In this document: positions 22,501 through 37,500 of the stretch, one piece after another
Layout: every line of letters begins with the position of its first letter
Numbering within the stretch: position 1 is the stretch's first letter
Assembly: GCA_907163375.1 (NCBI GenBank)
Contig: CAJQUW010013658.1
Location: 248,001 to 312,000, forward strand
Reading direction: 5' to 3'
DNA length: 64,000 nt
DNA from: Prostheceraeus crozeri
Lineage: Eukaryota > Platyhelminthes > Polycladida > Euryleptidae
Program-made: the position numbers and the translations under genes
Notes under the pieces: generated by a model
What the model saw: only the letters and a program-made list of their open reading frames with translations
Database searches by the model: none
What the model was told of the DNA's origin: nothing

Positions 22501-25500
22501 TTAAATACCTGTGTATTATTTGTTATTGTGTTGAAAGAATTCATGATTGAATGAGAGTTATATGAAAATACGACACCTGCGCCTGCACGTAGAAATTCGG
22601 GCCCAACATGATTTCTCGCACACCAAAATTATTCAATAAGTGTCAGTGAATGATTACTCGCTCGCCGCCGCTGCATCTGTTTGTGATGTATGAGCGCTTT
22701 GTTACGGCGTCTGTGTGTGTTTTAACTTCCTCAAATATATGATCGATTCATTTGTTCGTATGTCATTCATTACATCGTTTACCATGAACTTCACGTATTT
22801 TGACTTAACTCTTCAGGATTTATGAATCTAATTGAACCACAGAATTAGATTCATCTGCGCGTGCTTCGGATTCCTAGAATGGAAGGTTTATATGTAGCCT
22901 TAATATCGAAATGGTACATCACAGAATCAGACAACTTGCTCCTTCTCGAATAGATAATTCGTGTATCGCTTGCATTGGAAATGGCAAACAATAAGCTGTC
23001 AGCAGAGGACACCACAGCCAGTGATAGATGCGTGCGTGCTGTGATATCACTTCGCACACACCAAAACACACACCGCTGTCTTGGCTAACATTCGATTCAG
23101 TGTATGCACTATACAGTGAGAAATGACGAGGAGAGGATGTGAAAACATCAAGTGAACTAATTTTCGTACGCCTGCTACTTTTTTTAATAATGATCGGAAG
23201 GGCCAACATTATGGAGAAAACTTGTGCGCAATGATCTGAATTCTTCGAATCTGAAGGAATTGTGGCAATCGAAGCACTTTGCTTGAACTCACATTAATCC
23301 TCAAGCAACGCACGACTTTTTTCCTATCTCTGTAAGGCATTAGGAATTCCTTTTTGCCCACTTAATAGGTGCCTCGATGTGCTGTCGATTTCGTATTAAC
23401 CACACTTCTACCAAAGCGAAGCAGAGAACAAAATATTTAATTCTTTGAATTAAACACATTTCACATAAGTATCCCATGTAAGTACATACTGTTAATTTTT
23501 AGACCTAATACATCATGTTTTTGGCATTTGAATGATTGCTTTATATATTATACATTGGCGGGCGAGTAATCATTTAGTGGCATTTACTGAATAATTTTGG
23601 CGGGCGAGAAGTCATGTTGCGCCGAAATTCGAACTAATGACTTTTGGAGAGTCAGAGATGGAATCATAATGCCCGTCGAAATTTCTTTTTGCAAACCTCA
23701 CATATACCCGAGCATGGCTGCAACTTTAAGTAGGGAGTTGTGTCGATGTTTAGAAATGTGAACTAGGCCTGCTGATAATTCCTGATATTGGATGAAATGG
23801 CAGCTATTCAGGTCTGTTCCTATTTACTGAGGATGCAACTCAATATTAGATAATTCTATCGACGTGAAATCATCAGTCACCAGTGGATGTGATATCTTTA
23901 CAATCTCAATCCATGAATTTGTAATCGGTAGAAGCAAAACAGATAAAAATTCCCTCGGAAATAGGCAAGTAAATAATTTCTTGTATAGATGTCAGTTTAA
24001 TTCTTTAAATCGGCATAAATTTTAATTCGGTGATAGTTTTATTCCAACGACATAGTCGTGATATATTTTCCGGGGAGTAATTGCAATCAACTTGACTGCA
24101 CACGCTCCTTTCCAGCGATACATGGTTATTCAAAATAATCGAAATAAAAGTTGTGATCTTAACTTCATGGTTTATTAGCTTTATAAAATTACGGTTTCGC
24201 AAAACACCAGAAGGTGCAAAGTGGGACCCAGAGTAGCAACAACCTATCCCAATCTGCCAAGTAAGTACCTACTAGCACTAAGTAGGCACAGCAAACGGCA
24301 TCCCTGCACCACCATTGGAGGCCCTGATATGTTACAATGGATGCAGGCATACAGGGCACTCCATTAAGCCGACAAGAGTTCATAGCCGCTCTTTAGGGAA
24401 GGTCCCACATTAAGCTCTTTAACCCCGGTTCGTGTTTTGCACCTGTCTCATACTGACTTACAATGATAGAAATCCTGCCAGCAATCCTCCATATTATCAG
24501 GGTCCCGCTCAACAACGATGACTCTAGCGGCTCAGAGACACATTGCCAGTTGCAACGGTGTCTCCTGTCGCAAGTACTATAGCTCGTAGGGCCGAGGAAC
24601 CCAACAAGACGAACCCTGAGAAGAAGTAAACAAACCAAATTATCGCTACCCCAGAGCCAAACATCAAAACCGTGCTCTCGGACTTACGTGCTCCCAAGAG
24701 AAATGGTGCAGAATTATGGATGAATATGAAAGTCTATTTTGTGTACAGAAAAGCGAAAGTACACAAAAGTGAACAACGCAAACTACGAGATATAGTGGCC
24801 ATCCGATTATTGATTAGTTCATTGGTCTCCAAACTGCACTCTGATTGGTTAAACTTTTGGGGGATTTAGTTTACCGCTTCTAGTAATGAAATGTTGGGGC
24901 AAACTTTTCGCCACGAGCTTGCACGACAATCAAAAATCTTTTCGTGGCGAATTTGCGGCAGCTTTCGGGAAATGTCATTTACAGTATAGATGCTTGATAG
25001 GCAAAAATATAAAATGAAAGTTGACACAGCAAATATCCAGAAATGAAGAGAATACAAAAAAGTTTTTGATTGACTCATTTGGGAATGAACGACACAATTA
25101 TATGCACAGCAAGAATAAGAAAATTCGCAGATTGTACGATTTGAGACACCACAAATACAGGCAAGATAGTGCTGAAACTTCTCGATTTTTATGTTAGTCG
25201 AGAATAATTATTTACGCTTTGCACAAGTACAGTACCGTATATATCTATATTGCATTCGAGATCAACATGTCTATAGTTTGTTGATCAAGAATAATGCAAT
25301 GAAGATGGATATCTTTGTACGAGTTGCTTAAGAAATTTTATATTTCACAGAATCCGCAGAATCTATGACCATCATAATTTTACAGCTGTCAAATATCCAA
25401 CTCTATTTGTTATTCAACGTAGCAAAGTGCGTCAAGGTAACAAAATTAAAAAAAAACAAGCTAATGGCTAGTTAATTTTCAAAAGGTACAAAATATGATT

Positions 25501-28500
25501 CAAAAGAAAATTTTTATATCCTAAAATGTCTAAAAATTTAAAAAATGCTTACTAGAAGGACAAACAACGCTTCTCCTCTCCTCATGTGTAATGAATTGGC
25601 GAGTAAGTCGTTCTGTTCAAAATTTACCGCTTAAATTTACCGGTAGAATTTACCGCTTAAGATGGAAGACTTTCTATGTGCTAATGCATTTCAATGAAGG
25701 AGTGCAATAATAGCTATTTACACAACCAGTGCATGATTGCTTCTTTATAGCATTACACGAGTTAGATATCTTAAATACCCGAACACATAGGGTGAGGGCT
25801 ATTGAACTCTAGCGATGATGAAGCAATATCATGCACGAGTTACGCAGAGAATTTTATTTATCGACGTGCTGTGATGATCAAGGACGGACTACGATTGACA
25901 TGTCCCTGATTATCAAGGATTTTGAATAGAAATATAGCTTAACCAAGCTTGACCAATAGTGAGAATGTCTATTCTAATATCTAGTCTATACGAAAGCAGG
26001 ACAAGAGCACCCATAATTGGCATAGATTACGCTCCTTTCCGCGCGGGCAATTATCTGCTTTACAGGTCAAATAAAGCGATAGGATACCTACAATACATGC
26101 ACGGAGGCAAATAAAATTCTATTTTATTGCACACCTAGAAGTCTATGCTCTTTGGAGAGATTATTGCACTGTGAAATATGAAAATTTTATTCGAGACAAA
26201 ACTCTTCCTACTATATGTTTAGCCTACTCAATGCTCTATCCCTCTTAAATGTCTATAAATTGCAGGATGGACCCTTTTTGTGGCCACGATCGCTGCAAGG
26301 AATCATTCTCAGTTCCTTCTATTGGGGCTACCTGACAACGAACGTCCTTGGCGGCTGGATGGCGACACGATTTGGTGCTAAGCCTACAATGCTATTGTCG
26401 ATCTTCGGTGGAACTGTGCTGACCTTATTCATGCCATTTGCTGCTCGGATTCACGTCGGTTTTCTATTGGCCTTACAGGTCTCATTGGGATGCTTTCATG
26501 GACTGATGCTTCCTGCCAACCATGTATTTTGGGTGCATTGGGCAGCAAAATCAGAAGTTGCCACGATGATCTCATTTACATTGTCGGGTGAGTCGATTGT
26601 AGCTGTACTTTGAATAATATACATGTAGATGCTGTTAAGGGACCACAGAGATAAATTGCCTTGTCTGAGTCCTTGGGTCTGGACATGATTTTCCTCAATA
26701 TTGATGGTCACGGTCAGAACTAGTCTCGAGGGGCAAGAAAATTGAGTAGATATATTAGGTAGAGTGGTAACTCCGCATTTATTAAATCCCCAATGTGTAT
26801 ACACTTTCGATTTTATTAAATGAACTCAAGGGAGATGCAGGTGGTATTGTCACCAAATGTGAGATATGCAAATCTTTGCAGTTTTGCAGAAATTACAAGG
26901 GAATTGAATGATAATGCAGAAGGAATTATGGTATTTCACAGATTCTCATGAGTGCTTTGGAGATTTAATGTTTGCTAAATTAGCAATTCGATGGGTTCCT
27001 ATTACTTTCATGCTCAACCTCAAGAGTATTTTATTTTCTTAAGCGTGATCATATCACAGGCAACCTGCAACTGGCAGAGCAAAATCACACAATCAAAGAC
27101 ACCGACTTCATTTAACTTTGAAAGATGTAAATGGTTCCACATCATTATTCAGATTCAAGGAATGAAACATTAATTTAGTGAATCATAAAATCATGCTGGT
27201 GGAAATTGAATTAAAAACTTGAAATTTCAGCCAAGAAAGCACGAATAATATCGCGAATTTTTCATGAAGACTTCCATTATAATGCAATTCATGAAATTCC
27301 TTTGATAATCAGCTTGATTTTCGCATAGTTGGGTTGATTGTTAGCAAATATTCATTCCTTTTGATATCCAACTTGCTTCAAACTACTTATATAGGAGACT
27401 CATCTCGGTAGTATATAAATTGGCAAATTTTGACCTTTTTCAAAAGTGCTCAAATAATTTTTTGGACCACGGGAACGTAATCTCCACATAAAACTGAATC
27501 ATTTGATGTAAAAATTTTCACTGTATACAGTTACTTTTTTGAGTCGACACTCTACCTATATATCCCTACTCTAGGGGCAAGAAGATAAATTTTCCATTGA
27601 ACGTACTGCAATGGCCTGTCTGAATTCTGACGAACTAGAAACTTGAAATCACATTAAACGTACACTTACAGTAAATTTATATCGTTAAAGGTGTAGTTCG
27701 GTCAATTTCAGAAACAGTTTTTATTACTGTTAATTAATGTCTTCAACCACTACGACGATAGCCTGTCACTCTACCACTCATCTGTTCGTTAGTTTGTCTG
27801 CAAAGTCATGTCAAAGATGCATGATGACGTCACAGCTGCCAATTCCGATTACTCTGTAACTGAGAGACAGAACGCCGCTCACGAGACAGAAGGTTCGCTG
27901 TGATTGGCTGATAAAGGAACCTGTAGCATGCAAGCAAACAAATCTGTGCAAATTTCTAAATGGTCCAAAAACATAACCGAACGTAACTACATTCTTCGAT
28001 AAAATATTTCGAATGATAGGAGAACGAAATACATGCGGTTGATCACGGTGCAACACATTCACTCCTACGGAAGGCAGAATACGACAGCTGATTGTAGGCA
28101 ACTGAACTCGAGAAGTTTTTTGATTATTTGGAAAATTGAACTGGAGCAGCTGACTTGGTTCTCTTCATTTTCTAGTCATGCATCACTTAGAAACTATCAA
28201 AATGCACACCCATTTCATCCGTAAAATTCTCAAGTTCGACTGGAGAATTAATTGACTACTCCATCTCTAATTTTGCCCGCCTTCCATTCAGAACAGTTTT
28301 TTAGAACATTCGTTTTTTGCAAGATAAAATTTTAACCAATTAGCGTCACATTTTCGAGCATGGTCATCCTCCTTACTCAATCAGAATAAAAGCTCTCTGA
28401 TTTTGCACTGTTCCTTCAACATCGTATATCCTAGATCTTCTACCTTATCTATTTCTTTCTAATGTTCAAAACACACAACACTGACTCGTGGGTTTAGAGT

Positions 28501-31500
28501 GAACTTGTCCAATGCTGTTACACGATATTTCTTCTTTCTTTTGTTTATCTGATAGCTGGAGAAGGCAAGTTCTTTAGGATCGTCTGTTTTGATTGTACAC
28601 TTTTGTTCGCAGAATTGTTCCATCTTGTCGATTCTTTATCTATTCAGAGAGGACAAACGAGCGACTTCCTTTCCACTCTCCCCCTGTGCGTTGATCGTCT
28701 TACGCATAGATGATTCGTGACGAAGCATGTTAGCAGCAGCGCATCAGATCACTGGCAGATATGACGTCATCACGTCTCCTTAATTTGATGCTTGCGGTTA
28801 AATGAGGCATCAGATGTGTGTCTAACTTAGCAACATTGACAAACATACAATAAAATAGTCTTTGAGACTAAGTTGAAAATTAGACAGAACTACACCTTGA
28901 AGAGTCGAGCGATCTGGATACTAAGTAATTACCGGCATACTAAGAAAAATTGAGTTAAAGATATACACCTTTGAAGTTCGTGGGTTTTCTGAAAGGAGCT
29001 ACTTGAGCAATGCACGCACTTGGCCTATCACACAAGCCAAAGAGAGACAAATATCGGTATGTCAACCTCTATTGAACTGATTTGTAAAATCATATCAATT
29101 ATTCAAATGAATTTCTTCTGTGCTTGAAATTAGTTTAAATTATTTTGAAGGTCAGTTAATGGGAGTCGTGCTCGCTATGTCCAGTTCAGGATTTCTGTGC
29201 GTCTATGGCTTTGCTGGTGGATGGCCGAGTATATTTTACATCAACGGAATCTTGGGAGTCTTATGGTCAGGAATATGGCTCCTCTGTGCCTCAAATACTC
29301 CTAGAGAAAACCGATGGATTTCAGAAAAGGAAGCAAATTACATTGATAGATATGGCTCGAGCGAAACCAAAAATAAGGTATAATCAACAATCATCGAAAT
29401 CAGGGCTTGGGAGAATCATTGTTGTTATCAAACTTGTATATCAACTAATGAAGTGAAAATTTCAAATGAATAATTTTGATAAGCATGTTGATGTGTCATT
29501 GAAAGCTGTCCCCTGATTAAAAGATGAAAACACCTGACGGCTTTCGCGCATCAACTGGGGCAGCCAATGGTGAAGCAGACAGCAAAACTAGCAGGCCGCA
29601 TTGAGCGAAGATATTGTGCAGGTAGCAGAGACAAGCGAGCAAGTGGATGTTAAAACCTCTTAACCGCGGGGACCAATTAACCCTATACGCGAGGCTATTT
29701 TTCAACACTTTCGTCATGAATAATTACCCATGTGTGATAGCTTCAAAGAAGAATAATTTCATTGAATTAAACAATTCGTCTATTTTCAGAAGCCTGTATC
29801 TTGTGATTATCTTTTTCGTAATGTTTTCTGTAACAGTTATCAGGACAATGGGCCGGTTTTGATGACCACTGCGAACAGTGGAAAGAAGTCTTCTTTCTAG
29901 AGACTTATTGCGTTGAAAGCTTCGAGACATGCATTGCTCGGCGGAGATGTTGGGTTGCTGAAGTAAAATACAGATGCAATTATAATATCATAAGTCAAAA
30001 ACAATTTTTCCGGAAGTGTGAAATTACTCGCATCGATTTGAAAAGGTTCAGCAGTAAAAAGTAACGAAAGTAGGCCTAGGTAATGTACCATCAAGTGCTT
30101 CATCATCACTTGCTGAAATAAATGTATGCGAACGCGATGAACTTTGGTGTGATAACGATGATTGGGGCTGTTGAAGCAGTGAAATCAGTGCTCATTTGTC
30201 ATCGGATACTCTTCTTTAGGATGCACTTGAGGACGTATCTTCGTCGTCAGATTCAACAACTTCTCCGTCTTTGGCAATAGGTTGACCAAATAGTTTGACG
30301 TAGGCGTAGCTATTTGCGATTCACGGCGTTATGGAGGCATGATTTTCATAGTCGACATTGAGAATTGCGAGAGACATCGATCAAAAATCTTGCATGTGCA
30401 GTCAGTCAACTGCAGTCAACGGACCGAATATTAGAGCCACAGAAATAGATTGTTTATCTGAAGTTAACTAGAATGGAAATTGTCTCAAGGTCGCTGCACA
30501 ACCGGGGGAACTAAGTTAGGACATGAGCCACCAATAAAAAGCCTAGAATTGTACATGTGACTGATTCTAATCCAATGATTCAGCCGTTGAAAAGTGTATT
30601 AAGTGAAAATGCGTGCGGCTTATGTTTTCACTGCATGAAGGTTAACTTCCATTCTACCGGTTTTATTGTTATCAATTTCTATGATCAGAGCTGTACGCGC
30701 TTCTATCAGACAAGTATGCATCCTTATGCGCTCGCTTTCTATAAGATTCATGTTAACAAAGACGCGTATCATGCTCGTTGGCCGCCAATTGCGTAGACAA
30801 TTACAGACAGGTAACACCCGTCGGCCGCGGCGAAGCGGTTGAAAGTCAGTCAAGTCGCATCTTGATTTTCAACCGCTAGAGTTTGGTATAACGAGCTTCA
30901 GGTACGCGAGTGTTGACAGTTTCACACCACTTGTCAATAACCATAGAAATAGACTGATTGTTTATCTGAAGTTGACGACAATAGAAATTGACTCAAGGTC
31001 GCAGCACAGGCGGGGAACGAAGTTGGGGCATGAATGACCAATCAAAAGCTTCGAATTACACATGTGACTGATTCTAAGCCAATCACATGGTGGTTGACAA
31101 GTGTTTCTAAGTAAAAATGCAACTATGCTCGCTAAAACGGAGCTTGAAAGGTCGATTTGTTTGGCGAATGCCGAAGTCACTGCACAAAAGACGACTTAAC
31201 TTATACGCAGAATGACGACATAACCAAATAATTTTTGGATCAAAAGAATACAGATAGCGCAGTTGTTGTGCTTTCCCTGAAAGCTTTCTTTTTCATGGGG
31301 TCTGCTTATAATTTTAATGGGCAAATCCCATTAATTTGGTGTTCAATTTGCAAACTTGTCTACAGATCGAAAGAATCATTCACAAATATATTTTTTTAAA
31401 AAAAACTATCATTGCCGTTGAAAATATTTCCTGCATTTTGCGCATATCTTTCGGTTTAAAACCAATCTTACAAAATAAATTTTTCAATGTATAGGCCCTA

Positions 31501-34500
31501 CACAATTCGCGTGTCTCTTTCCTGTGTAAGAATCTGGTGCAATGTGGGATGCTCAGAGTTTTACTGTATTGCTGATCCCAGTTGATGTGCGAAAGGCGTC
31601 AACTTGCATGTACAACTTAGAGTTTGATGTAATTTATGAACTTGAATTGCAAGTACACACGCATCCTTTTAGAAGGCAAGTTGGCGAAATACCGAGAAAT
31701 GCGAAATTGCGCTGTTTTCAGCAGCTTTAACTTATTTTTACCTCCTTTGGCAGCAAACTCAACTAATTGCAATTTATGCAGTATTCTGACGTCTCTTGAG
31801 ATTTTGATATTTCATTACTGATCGTCTTCATGTCATCAAATTGAACTTATGATAGACCTACCTATGATTTGAAATGTTTAATATTAACATTTATCTAACG
31901 TCTATAATATCCTGGAAATGTTTGTAAAGTTTGTAAAGTCTGTTGAAGTCCATAATATCTGACTGGCAATTTTCTCCTGACCTACCTATCATTTTTGATT
32001 CCACGTTGTTTTCATATTTTAAGCCTGTTGAACATGTGCATTGTGCATAGATAGCTGCAGAATTGAATGTTGATTGTGTGCAAAGTTGAAGTTCAGTCAA
32101 GTTCATAGATTGTGTAAGAAAGCAATGCAAGTGCGCCCTCACAGAAAACACTTTCAGTTTGTATCAGTTCTTTGAAGACAGAGTCCAGGAACACCTTCTG
32201 TACAGGATGATCTGTTTATTTATATTGATGAGAAACAACTCGTGAAAATATTTTTTTCCTGCTTGGATTTCGCATCCATGCTTTTATTCATTCAAAATCA
32301 TTCATTCACGGTTAGTGAAAATTGATTATTTGCATGGAGTCATTGAAGTCATTGAATTTCAATAAGAGAGAAAAATTCACAAAAAATGAGACGTTGCAAT
32401 ATGGCGGCGTCATTGAAGCAATTTGCTATCAGACTGTTTGATTTGATAAATTTGCGCCATTCATTAACGGTTGTCATGCCATAGAAAAAATTTTGCAGGG
32501 TCTCCTGGACCCTCATTGCTCTAATGTATTATTGTCACTTTCTGATACAAAGTAAGCGACTCACTTTCATGTATTCCTGAACTTTCAAGCACATCAATGT
32601 CTAGAATCGCTATCACTTATCAGACAACTGAAGATCATCCATATGACACATTCAAAGTTCAGTTTAGAGGTCCATTTATGTCTGCTGTCTGCTGTCTGCA
32701 TGTTGTCAGCAAGAATGATGTATATTTTATCTTATCAATATCAGCACTTCAATGGCAAAAATTGAGTTTTATGATGCTAATTAAGCCACGATCTATGAAT
32801 GCAACATAACTTTTATGTAGAAACCATAATTACATGATGTACAAAATTCAAAGTTTTAAATATATTCCTATGTTTGTATTACCAGCGTGTGTACCTCATC
32901 ATGCTACTTGTAACTTCACTCTACTTCTAGGATATGATCACAATTTGCTAAAGAAAAATGAGAAGCAAAATCTTGATCTACAATGAGAGCACTATAACTG
33001 CATCAAATATGACCTGATAGAATGCAAGACTAGAATTGTAAACAAACCTTGGTCTACACATGTAGGTAGGCCTAAATTTGGAGGCAACATCATTATCAAG
33101 AGTAAGCTGAATTCAATCATAATCATTGCGTGTATTGAATGTGAATGATGTTTATGCCGCACTGCTGTGGCTAGTTGAAACACTGGAGACAATGAGAATT
33201 CGTTTTTCTGTCTGCTCAATTCAATTCAATTTTTTATTTTGCTTCACAAGGGCGGTGAACACATCACAGGTAGAAGACGCAAGGCAAATGCGAGAAAAAA
33301 GATGAAATAAAATGAAATAGAATAAATAAAACTGTATAAGAGCTATGGACAATATTGAATAAAATAAGAAGAAGCGGATCGTACAGTTTTCATTCTTGAC
33401 TTTCTTAGGCAACACGTATTCCTTGAATTATGAGACTGGCGAGGAAGGAAGAATTGACGAAGTGGATGGGTTTCGGTTTCTGATACTTCTATGAGAATCT
33501 TCTTGCAAATTATATCCCCGATCTTGAACAGAGAGGACACTCCACGATCTCCACAAATCCTATGCACTCGATTTTCAACTCGTTGGAAGCGGTGCTTGAG
33601 GTAGTTCGGTGCATTGCAAAACGCAGAATAGGCGTGTTACAAACAACAAATATGTGATAGCTGGAGCGAAACAAGATGAAAATTTTAGAAACATCCAGTG
33701 TGGAAGAAAGTCCGGACCACACGATGTATTTTTCAGAGAACAGAGTATGAGTTCAATTTCCTCAATATCAGCATGTATATCCAAATTAGCAATATCTTCA
33801 GGAAATGAAATCGGTACACCATCATTTCTTTGAAAATTGCCAGCAAAATTTCGGCTGAAATCTTCACACGAAAACTGAGAAGTCATGTCACATTTACTGT
33901 TGAATCTACTCACGTTTCTTAGCACATGCCATAGATTTTTCGAATCACCAGATGATACTTGATTTTCTTCCCAAAATGCTTTGGATTTCTGCTTTCAATG
34001 CCGTCAAATCATTAAATCCTCGGTGAGACAATCTCTCTTTGATGATTCCCCAAACATTTTCAAACATTACTTTGGAAATTTCTAAAAAGGAACGAAAAAA
34101 TCGAGCCGTTTTTTACACTTTAGTCCATACCGATTTGAGAGAAAACAAGGATGATAAATCTATTTGAAATTAAAAGTTAGAATCCTGATGCTAAATATTT
34201 GATGTAAAGCAATTAATAGGGTGCTGCATTGGAGAGCTATGTTCGTTTACAAATTCCTATCAGTAAGTACTAGGTTTACTCGCATATTTGAAATAAAAAT
34301 TATCAACTGAATAGTAATTATCATTTCAGCTACCGGTAAATGTGAAATGACGATATTGTTCTATGAAAAGACACTTTTGATGCCAAAGTCCTCCTATCAA
34401 CATCTCTGATGAATCACCAAATTGCGTCAATAAACCACGACCAACAAGCTGAGTGAAACTAATTTGAAACTAATCTCATTTTTGAGCGCTTAAGCGGTGA

Positions 34501-37500
34501 TCCCGATAAGTCTAGATTCTGGAAAGCGGTAATTCTAATAAGTTGGGCATTGCCTCCCGTAGATGTGAGCATCATAACAATTTAGCAATCTTGAAAAGTA
34601 AAGTGAAAATTAAATAATGAAACCGATGCCGAAAATATGCTGTAGAAATTTACTCGAAAGTTTGAATTAATTCCTCACTTAAACAACACAGAAGCAATTT
34701 AGAAAAGTGGATTTTTCTCTCAATGCATGTTGCTGTGAAAGTTTGAAAGTGCTGCTGACCTGCGAAACTTTTCTATCTGATGGAACATTTTCACTTAGCA
34801 TAACTATTATATTAACAAATTTATCCATTAATAGCTCCTTGCACACTGTTTTTTATGTCATTTAGTTCTTAGAGAAAGTTCCTGTGTTATATTAAAACAA
34901 ATCCATTGATCAGTGGAACATATTGTTAATATAAATATTGAACGACATTTCATGTCAGATTTCAGTGATTAGTACGTCATGCAATTAAGAGAAGAAAGTT
35001 TTTTTTGTTGAAAAAATCAATCGTTTCGTTGAAAGTTAGCTTACGAAATGTATGCTGAAAGTGGCAAAATTCATTCTTCTAAAAGTACTTTTCAAAATAG
35101 ACTACAAATTTGACCTTTCAGTAATCGAAATCGAACGCTTTTATGTAAATATTTGAAAGTCTGCTAAAAATAAATAGTGGCAAAGATGCAGGTGGATTGG
35201 CTTTGCTTTTCGTGATCACAGCAAAGATGTGACATGGGGATCCCCTTACCCGTATATATAGTGTGAAGAAATTGTTGATGGAGTTTTTTCCAGACAAGCT
35301 ATGCCATGATGATTCACATACGTCGGTTTTTTCAACCTGTTTCATCAGTTCCATGTTCAATGTTGACATGTTGCCTACATTTGACAAAATGTTGGAATCA
35401 CATTTGCATTCAGCAGATGCTTACTATTCATACTTTAAATGTATTCATTCGATCGTGCGCAGAAATTCGAAGAGAATTCTGACAGCGCACATGCTCAACA
35501 GATGTCCAACTGAAAAAATTGGGCTACGCAGCCACGCACTGAATGATTCTGAAGTTTCTGAAATTAGGCTTTGATAACCTTCGTCTCAGAAAAATCTTAA
35601 TTTTGTGATTCGCAGTGCAGGTATAACCAGCTGATTTCCTAGCATAAGTGATAAAATTAGACCTGGCGTTACAGATCGGTATATGCAGAGTTGTTCATAA
35701 ATAACGGACCAGCTTAATTTTTTTCAAAATTCAACATATTCTCGTGTCGTCCAACCTTGGGCTAACATCATCGAGCCAGAATACAACTCCGTGTTGAAAT
35801 TGTGTCATCAAATTGTAATGATGTTTAATTAGTAAATTCTAACTACTTTACTGAGGTCGTGACTGCTGAGAGTGGAAATTGTCATGAAATTTTTGAAGGT
35901 AATATTTTTCTTTTTTGGAAAATTGAAGTATTCAAGATGCTATTATCTCTTTTACTGGTCAGTTGACTTCAACCGAGTTGTCCTCTGTGCACTACACATA
36001 GAATAAAGATGGATCAATACAGATTAATATTTCTTACAGTCGGTACAACCCAGTTCTATCCGCATCATGACCGTGATCAGCGTGGCTAATTCGCATCCAT
36101 CTCATTCGATTTATGGAAACATTCAAATGCTATTACTATACAACTACTGACCCGCAAAACTTCAAGATTCGGTTCGAACTTATGACTAGAAAAATTTTGA
36201 TTCGGTGCAGCTCGGCTGGTAGAAATTTCCTTCAATCTTTTAGCTTGACTTTAATTGCGGGACTGCAACAACATGGAAAGTTATATACATTTTCCCCTTG
36301 TTGTAAAACGTCTTTTATTGCTCTCTAAATTTTAGATAGAAATGATGGAATCTGCTGATTTTCCGTCTTGAACATTTCTGCATTCCCGGGCTCAGGATTT
36401 TGGACTAGGAGCGATTGCCAGTCCTGGGGATGCCGAAGGATTTTCTGCTACAATAGATCCTCAAGTAATAATAATAATAATAAATGTTTATATTTTCCAA
36501 ATAGAATTCAAAATTGCAAGTCACCAGTAATAAGTCGGTACAATTCATCAACGTATAGAATGTGCACAATAAGCAACAAAGGTAGTTAGTTCTCTGGTAT
36601 GCACTTTTCAGTAATGGGGAAGAGAGACCTGTTTGTCCGCTTCGATCTAACAAACTACCTTACCGTCTTATTTTTGCAGAACAGAGCTAGTGAAAAGTGA
36701 TATACATATCAAAACAGCATCTACTGTCTAAATCATTATCTAGCGTCACAATGTCATTCTTATTAATAGATAATGTTATGAAGCGTCGTAGTGGACCATT
36801 GTCTTGAATGTTTCAATACAACGAGAGGAATGAATGCGAAATTAGTAATCAAATTATTTCATTTTTGATTTACATTCGCAGATAACCGCAAAAACTCATT
36901 GGATCTATGTTGTTCTTGTAATGGAAAATGTGATGTAAAACACATTTGACAACAGTAGAAGTATAGGCAGTGAAAGTTAAATGCTTTTTGCATTTTTCAG
37001 AAATATCTAAATAATGACATTTGATATGAGATTTACGTATGCAAACTAACAAACATTGGCTGTTCCCATGACTTTCATAGGCGTCTCTCTCGTGTCTTAA
37101 TTATACATTAATAAGTTATTGCTCAGTAGCTGTGATATACGTTAGGATAAGGTGCCATCACCGCATGTTGCATTTTATTAAATAAGATCAAGTTTCTATC
37201 ATCAAATGAATATCTAGAGAAAACAACAAAATGAGCGGCATTGGCGCTGTTTCTTGCTTGGAGAAGTAATATAGAAACTTCTTTTATAACTGCTTTGCAA
37301 GCTTATACAGTTCCAACGCAAGCGGCTTTAAAACAATATATTTGAAAATGAGTTTGACACTCATTTTCATGATTGCGAACCGTTGTTTTTGAAAATGTGT
37401 GCATTTATCAAACCGTGCTTTCAAACATGGCTTTCTAAAACCGTGGCTTTGAGGATGTGCTATTAAATTTAAACATTTTTAAATGCATCTAAGAATAATG

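Noticed and set aside
24189-24638. Two Trp/Leu-rich minus-strand frames in the GC-richer island
   Set aside because: No domain, no splice partner; more likely retroelement untranslated DNA.
33985-34050. Minus-strand 'NVWGIIKERLSH' segment resembling a Tc1/mariner transposase tail
   Set aside because: Only about 25 residues, no DDE block nearby, and it adjoins a LINE fragment; too little to call.
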